DNA of 17,824 bases from an uncultured Bacilli bacterium (GTDB taxonomy: Bacteria; Bacillota_I; Bacilli_A; RF39; UBA660). This document shows, in pieces, positions 11,882 to 17,824 of the stretch (its first letter is position 1; every line of letters starts with the position of its first letter). The position numbers and the translations under genes were made by a program. The stretch covers positions 1 through 17,824 of the forward strand of contig CALVVW010000034.1 of the NCBI GenBank assembly GCA_944364005.1, given 5' to 3'. The notes beneath the pieces were generated by a model, which did not search any database, was not told where the DNA came from, and saw nothing but the letters and a program-made list of their open reading frames with translations.

Positions 11882-12718
11882 ATGAGTGAAAAAGATTTAG
11901 ATTCTAGTATGAATCTTTATCAAGAAAAAACATACCCCAAAGGTTATATAAAACAATTACAATGGGATATGGCTATAGGATTACAACAAGTAGATAATTT
12001 AAAACCATCTAAATATCTAGAACAAATTAGAGAGAAAAATATTTTAGGTGAATTAACAATAGAAGAAGTAGAACAAAGTTTAAAAGAATATTACACTACA
12101 AAAGAAAAACAAAAAGATATTAATCATAAGGAATTAGAATGTGACTTTGTATCTATGAGAATTGTTGAACTACTAAATCAAGATAATTTTAAATTGTCAG
12201 TAGATTATTTAAAATATATTCATAAATATTTATTTCAAGATGTATATGAATTTGCAGGAGAGTTTAGAAAAATTGATTTTTCTAAACATGAAAAAATATT
12301 AAATAATGATTCAGTTGCATATGGTGATTGCAAAACATTAACTGAATCACTAGAATATGATATTAGTTTAGAAAAAGAAAAAGACTACAAAGCTATGTCT
12401 ATTGTAGAAGTTATTAAAAATATTACTGATTTTACATCTAGTATATGGCAAGTACATCCTTTTAGAGAAGGTAACACAAGAACAACAGCAGTATTTATAG
12501 AAAAATATTTAATTAGCCTAGGATACAATGTAGATAACTCATTATTTAAAGATAAATCAGTATATTTTAGAAATGCATTAGTAAGAAGTAATTACTTCAA
12601 TAATTATTTAAATATCAAAGAAGATAAAAGTTATTTAATTAAATTTTATGAAAATCTATTATTAGGTAAAAATAATAATTTGCATTCAGAAGATTTAATT
12701 GTGAAAGAGTTATTTTAA
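11882..12718 (+). CDS. Fic-domain protein with N-terminal antitoxin-like segment
   Basis: This is a 278-aa Fic protein. The active-site motif HPFREGNTR (H192-R200, consensus HPFxxGNxR) is complete, and the preceding VYEFAGEFRKIDFSKH (121-136) is the usual beta-flap region that docks targets. Fic enzymes transfer AMP or another nucleotide moiety from a cofactor to a hydroxyl on a target protein. Residues about 28-71 (GLQQVDNLKPSKY, then ILGELTIEEVEQSLKEYY) look like a fused VbhA/YhfG-type antitoxin helix region. The inhibitory motif (S/T)xxxE(G/N) would fall at L34-Q-Q-V-D38-N39, with S/T and E both replaced, so autoinhibition may be weakened or different. The ribosome binding site AGGTGA is good. 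The next gene begins about 50 bases later without a visible promoter, so they are probably co-transcribed. Confidence 0.9.
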   Translation: MSEKDLDSSMNLYQEKTYPKGYIKQLQWDMAIGLQQVDNLKPSKYLEQIREKNILGELTIEEVEQSLKEYYTTKEKQKDINHKELECDFVSMRIVELLNQDNFKLSVDYLKYIHKYLFQDVYEFAGEFRKIDFSKHEKILNNDSVAYGDCKTLTESLEYDISLEKEKDYKAMSIVEVIKNITDFTSSIWQVHPFREGNTRTTAVFIEKYLISLGYNVDNSLFKDKSVYFRNALVRSNYFNNYLNIKEDKSYLIKFYENLLLGKNNNLHSEDLIVKELF

Positions 12719-12756
12719 AACAGGGTTATGCATATAAAAAGATTATTTATTGTAGT

Positions 12757-12763
12757 AAGGAGG
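12757..12763 (+). promoter_or_regulatory. Ribosome binding site fixing the DUF262 gene start
   Basis: AAGGAGG is 6 bases before the ATG at 12770. This selects 12770 over the in-frame ATG at 12728, whose extra 14 residues are basic and have no homology-like features. Confidence 0.85.
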
Positions 12764-12769
12764 AAAAAT

Positions 12770-14884
12770 ATGCGAGCAAATGAAACTAGATTAAACAAAT
12801 TGCTAGCAGAACCAGATAAGCAATTTAGTATTCCTATTTATCAAAGAAGATATAGCTGGACCGAAAAACAATGTACAACCTTATGGGAAGATATTGTAAA
12901 ATTAAGTGACAAAGAAGGAAATGCAGGACATTTTATTGGCTCAATTGTTTGCTATCAACAAAATGATGAAGATTTACCAGGTGAAATAAAAGTAAAAGTA
13001 GTAATAGATGGTCAGCAACGTTTAACAACTTTATCATTAATTATGTTAGCGATGATTAGAAGTTATAAACATTTAGGAGAAGAAGGAGTAAAAATCGCAA
13101 AATCTATTAAAAGACAATATATATTAAATGAAGAATATACTGGCGAAGATAGATACAAATTAGTTCCAACGTACGAAGATAAAGAAACTTATTTTGCAAT
13201 TGTAAATGAATTAGAACAAGAATTAAAAAATCCATCTACTCAAATGTTAGATAATTTTAATTTGTTTTGTGAGTATTTATCTGACGATGAAGAGTTATTA
13301 AAGAAAATATATTCAGGAATCAATAAACTTGATTTAGTTTATATAGTTTTAACTAAAAACCAAGATAATCCTCAATTAATTTTCGAAAGTATGAATTCAA
13401 CTGGATTAAGTTTAAGTCAAGGTGATTTATTAAGGAACTATTTGCTATTAGATATGCCAATACAAGAACAAGAAGATTTATATAACAGTTATTGGAAACC
13501 AATAGAACAAGATTTTGGAAATAATTATGCAGATAAATTTGACTATTTTTTAAGAGATTATCTTACCATGCTAGAAAAGAAAGTAGTTAAAATGGGTACA
13601 GAATATGAAGAGTACAAAGAGTATTTTAGTGATAAGAATTGGACAAAAGAAGAAATGTTAAAAGACTTAAGAAAGTACTCTAAATATTATACTAGAATCT
13701 ATAATTGTGTAGATACAGACGAAGATTTAAATAAACTATGGAAAGAATTAAAAGTACAACAAGTTGATGTTGCTAATCCTTTCTTGATTCAAGTTTATAA
13801 TGACTATGAATCAGGATTATACAAGCTAACAAAAGAAGATTTTATTGATATTATCAAAACAATTAATTCATACGTATATAGAAGATACATTTGCGGAATA
13901 CCAACGAACTCATTAAGTAAAACTTTCGCAGTACTATATAATTCTGTAGATAAAAGTAATTATAAAACAAGTGTTATTGCAACACTTTTATTACTAGAAA
14001 GTTATAAAGAATTTCCGGGTGATGAAGAGTTTAAACAAGCGTTTGCTGAGAAAAACATTTACACAACACGATTAAAAAATTATACACTAGAAAAATTAGA
14101 AAATGATAATCATTTAAATGGAATAACAATAGATGGAAAAGATATTTCAATTGAACATATTCTACCTGAAACAGATAGTTTAAAACCATGGTGGAGAGAA
14201 GTACTAGGTGAAAATTGGAAAGAATTACAAAAAGAAAATATGCATAGAATAGGTAATCTAACAATTACAAAGGCTGTATATAATTCTCAAATGAGAGATT
14301 TACCTTTTAAGGAAAAATTAAAAGTTCCAGGTGGAATTAAAGATAGTCATTATAGATTAAGCAATGATATAGTGGATAAAGAAAAATGGGATATCGAAGA
14401 AATAAACAATAGAAGTGAAAGACTTGCAGAGCAAGCAGTTCATATTTGGAAATATCCACATTTATCAGAAGAAGAATTAAAACCATATAGAAATATGTAT
14501 AGACTTGAAAAAGTAACTTATGAAAGCATTGATCATTTACCTACAATGACAGAAAAAATTTCTAATATATTCAATAACTTTGATAAAGATATTATGACTC
14601 TTGATGAAAAAGTAACAAAATCAATAACAAAGCATTATATAGCCTATAAATATGACTATGTTAATTTTGCAGAGATTATTATTTATAAATATTCAATTAC
14701 AATCATATTAGACATTCCACCAGAACTAATTCAAGACAAAAAACAACTTACTGAAAATATTAGTGATAAAGGCAGTTGGGGAACAGGCAATGTACGAATT
14801 AAAGTATATAATGACGATAATTATGAGTATATTTTAGAATTGATTCAGCAATCATTAGATAATGAAAAAAATTCCAATTCATAA
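12770..14884 (+). CDS. DUF262-DUF1524-DUF5655 protein (GmrSD-type nuclease)
   Basis: This is a 704-aa protein. DUF262 (GmrS-like, ParB/sulfiredoxin-type NTP-hydrolysing domain) is at the N-terminus: FSIPIYQRRYSW (19-30), HFIGSIV, and the key DGQQRLTTL (D80-R84 core). DUF1524 (GmrD-like, His-Me/HNH-type nuclease) starts near 455: IEHILPE with H463, WKELQKENMHRIGNLTIT and the following N-x-x-M. The last 110 residues match DUF5655 (ITKHYIAYKYDYVNFAEIIIY, GSWGTGN, then ELIQQSL). GmrSD enzymes are type IV restriction systems that cut modified DNA; related DUF262-DUF1524 proteins include BrxU and SspE. The modification recognised here cannot be read from the sequence. It lies between fic and hsdM, is probably co-transcribed with fic, and ends in its own terminator. 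Confidence 0.92.
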   Translation: MRANETRLNKLLAEPDKQFSIPIYQRRYSWTEKQCTTLWEDIVKLSDKEGNAGHFIGSIVCYQQNDEDLPGEIKVKVVIDGQQRLTTLSLIMLAMIRSYKHLGEEGVKIAKSIKRQYILNEEYTGEDRYKLVPTYEDKETYFAIVNELEQELKNPSTQMLDNFNLFCEYLSDDEELLKKIYSGINKLDLVYIVLTKNQDNPQLIFESMNSTGLSLSQGDLLRNYLLLDMPIQEQEDLYNSYWKPIEQDFGNNYADKFDYFLRDYLTMLEKKVVKMGTEYEEYKEYFSDKNWTKEEMLKDLRKYSKYYTRIYNCVDTDEDLNKLWKELKVQQVDVANPFLIQVYNDYESGLYKLTKEDFIDIIKTINSYVYRRYICGIPTNSLSKTFAVLYNSVDKSNYKTSVIATLLLLESYKEFPGDEEFKQAFAEKNIYTTRLKNYTLEKLENDNHLNGITIDGKDISIEHILPETDSLKPWWREVLGENWKELQKENMHRIGNLTITKAVYNSQMRDLPFKEKLKVPGGIKDSHYRLSNDIVDKEKWDIEEINNRSERLAEQAVHIWKYPHLSEEELKPYRNMYRLEKVTYESIDHLPTMTEKISNIFNNFDKDIMTLDEKVTKSITKHYIAYKYDYVNFAEIIIYKYSITIILDIPPELIQDKKQLTENISDKGSWGTGNVRIKVYNDDNYEYILELIQQSLDNEKNSNS

Positions 14885-14911
14885 AAGAGCAGCTAACCAT
14901 TGCTGCTTTTT
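14885..14911 (+). terminator. Terminator after the GmrSD-type gene
   Basis: AGCAGC (14888-14893) pairs with GCTGCT (14902-14907), extended by a G-U and two A-T pairs, with an 8-nt loop and a T-run to 14911. It separates the fic/GmrSD unit from hsdMS. Confidence 0.8.
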
Positions 14912-14975
14912 AATTAATTAAAAATATCAAAAAAATATTGTATAAAAATTATGAGTATAAATGATTGAAAATACA

Positions 14976-14984
14976 TGTTATAAT
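14976..14984 (+). promoter_or_regulatory. Extended -10 promoter of hsdMS
   Basis: TGT plus TATAAT (14979-14984). No good -35 at the right distance. GAGG/AGGA elements at 14993-15001 precede the ATG at 15009. Confidence 0.5.
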
Positions 14985-15008
14985 CAATATGAGAGGTAGG
15001 AAGTACAT

Positions 15009-16569
15009 ATGAGTAATAAAAAAGAACAAGAAAGAGAAGAATTACACAAAACAATATGGAAAATAGCAAATGAATTAAGAGGATCCGTAGATGGGTGGGA
15101 CTTTAAACAATATGTATTAGGATTATTATTTTATAGATTTATTTCTGAAAATATAGAACATTATGTTAATGAAAATCAAAGAAAAGCTGGTATTTCTAAT
15201 TTTGAATATAGAAATATAACAGATGAAGAAGCATTAATGGGAAAGCAACAAATACTAGAAGAAAAGGGATTTTTCATTTTACCAGGTGAATTATTTTGTA
15301 ATGTAAGAAAAAAAGCAGAAAATGATGAAAATCTTAATGTAACAATATCCAATATTTTTAAAAATATTGAAGCATCTGCTAGAGGGACTGCATCAGAAGA
15401 TGATGTAAAAGGATTATTTGATGATTTTACAATTGATAACAAATTAGGTAATACAGTTGATGAAAGAAATAAAAAATTAGTTAAGATGCTTAATGCGATT
15501 GGAGATTTAAAATTAGGTGATTACCAGAATAATAATATAGACTTATTTGGTGATGCTTATGAGTATCTGATGACGATGTATGCATCTTCAGCAGGTAAAT
15601 CAGGAGGAGAATTTTTTACTCCACAAGAAGTGGGAGAATTACTAGCAAGAATTGTTATTATGGACAAAACATCTGTTAATAAAGTATACGATCCAGCATG
15701 TGGATCAGGAGGATTATTGTTAAAATTTGCAAAAATATTAGGAAAAGAAAATGTCAAACAAGGTTTCTTTGGGCAAGAAATAAATTTGACAACTTATAAC
15801 TTAGCTAGAATTAATATGTTTTTACATAATATAAACTACAATAATTTTCATATAGCAAGAGGAGATACATTAATTCATCCACAATTTTGGGATAATGAAC
15901 CATTTGATGCAATTGTATCTAATCCTCCATATTCAATTCATTGGGCAGGAAAGGAAAATCCATTATTAATAAATGATGAAAGATTTGCACCAGCTGGTGT
16001 ATTAGCCCCTTCATCTAAAGCAGATTTGGCTTTTACCATGCACATGTTATCATGGCTTTCGCCAAAAGGAACGGCTGCAATAGTTGAATTCCCTGGAGTG
16101 CTATATAGAGGTGGTGCAGAACAAAAAATAAGAAAGTATATGATTGATAATAACTTCGTAGACACAGTGATTCAATTACCGCCAGATTTGTTTTTTGGAA
16201 CCACTATTGCTACTTGTATCTTAGTTTTAAAGAAAAATAAAATGGATAGTAACATTTTATTTGTAGATGCTTCAGCTGAATTTGTTAGAAACACAAATAA
16301 AAATAAATTGTCAGATGAAAATATTAATAATATTATTAACTTATTAAAAGAAAGAAGAGAAATAGAAAATAAATCCTATCTAGCAACTTATGAAGAAGTA
16401 AAAGAAAATGATTATAATATTTCTGTAAATTCTTATTTAAAGACTAATCTAAATGAGAAAAAGATAGATATAAAAGAAGTTAATAAAAGACTAGCAGAAA
16501 TAGTTCCTAGACAAGAACAACTAAGAAAAGAACTAGAAGAGATAATCAGAGAATTAGAGGTTGATTATC

Positions 16570-16577
<8 letters not shown>
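15009..16577 (+). CDS. hsdM: Type I restriction-modification DNA methyltransferase subunit
   Basis: This is a 522-aa HsdM, normal length. The N-terminal HsdM_N helical domain (about 9-170) includes GWDFKQYVLGLLFYRFISE. The N6-adenine methyltransferase domain has the SAM-binding motif I DPACGSGGLL (D228) and the catalytic motif IV NPPY (N305-Y308), with the spacing of the gamma class. GGEFFTPQEV precedes motif I as in other HsdM proteins. The C-terminus is a charged coiled coil (RLAEIVPRQEQLRKELEEIIRELE) that contacts HsdS. The protein methylates adenine at the site chosen by HsdS, and with HsdR (absent from the window) forms the restriction enzyme. The stop overlaps the hsdS start by 8 bases (16570-16577), so translation is coupled. 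Confidence 0.97.

Positions 16578-17824
<1,247 letters not shown>

Noticed and set aside
12728..12769. Earlier ATG of the DUF262 gene
   Set aside because: AAGGAGG at 12757-12763 lies within this stretch and is placed for 12770; the extra residues are basic and unlike DUF262 N-termini.
14031..14264. Minus-strand ORF inside the DUF262 gene
   Set aside because: Antisense shadow of a well-supported gene, with no start signals.

Overview
The window looks like a strongly AT-rich, low-GC Gram-positive (Bacillota) chromosome segment, probably an uncultured or gut-type member of the Bacilli/Erysipelotrichia/Clostridia sphere. Evidence: a glmS ribozyme in front of glmS (typical of Bacillota), a cotJ spore-coat pair, AGGAGG-type ribosome binding sites, A/T-ending codons, and intrinsic terminators. 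TGA is used as a stop (for example at 5208-5210) and tryptophan is TGG, so the code is the standard bacterial one. I cannot place the genus.

Layout. 1-1171: a stand-alone ClpB-D1-like AAA+ ATPase with its own promoter and terminator. 1177-3176: promoter, glucosamine-6-phosphate-responsive glmS ribozyme and glmS. 3177-7462: a co-directional block that begins with a consensus promoter, a candidate 24-codon leader ORF with competing RNA pairings and an intrinsic terminator. It continues with two GNAT acetyltransferases, two unrecognised proteins (one perhaps ADP-ribosyltransferase-like), a choline/aminoglycoside-kinase-like phosphotransferase and a further GNAT. The last two genes lack a normal AUG where the homology or the Shine-Dalgarno site says they should start. 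7496-8525 (minus): cotJC and a cotJB that appears to carry a CotJA-like segment. 8613-8773: a complete tRNA-His(GTG) with promoter and terminator. 8822-9541: a CBS-pair protein with an N-terminal RX4H (HEPN-like) motif. 9577-10641 (minus): a radical SAM/SPASM-like protein. 10812-11666: an unrecognised protein with a transglutaminase-like Cys/His/Asp arrangement.

11882 to the end is a defence-type island: a Fic protein with an N-terminal antitoxin-like segment, a fused DUF262-DUF1524-DUF5655 (GmrSD-type) nuclease, and type I restriction-modification genes hsdM and hsdS. HsdR is not in the window. The hsdS gene carries two kinds of repeat. Three perfect 12-bp repeats (Glu-Ala-Glu-Leu) lie in the central helical spacer, the position where TAEL repeats of EcoR124-type enzymes set the recognition-site spacing. 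A long ACAG tetranucleotide tract of at least 19 units lies at the 3' end and runs off the window. This double-repeat hsdS is the most striking signal here. The leader/attenuator-like region before the acetyltransferase block is the best candidate for an undescribed regulatory system.

Promoters in this window mostly have an extended -10 (TGnTATAAT) and a poor -35. The exception is the leader promoter at 3177-3204, which has a perfect -35 and a perfect -10. All functional statements are from reading the sequence; no database search was possible.
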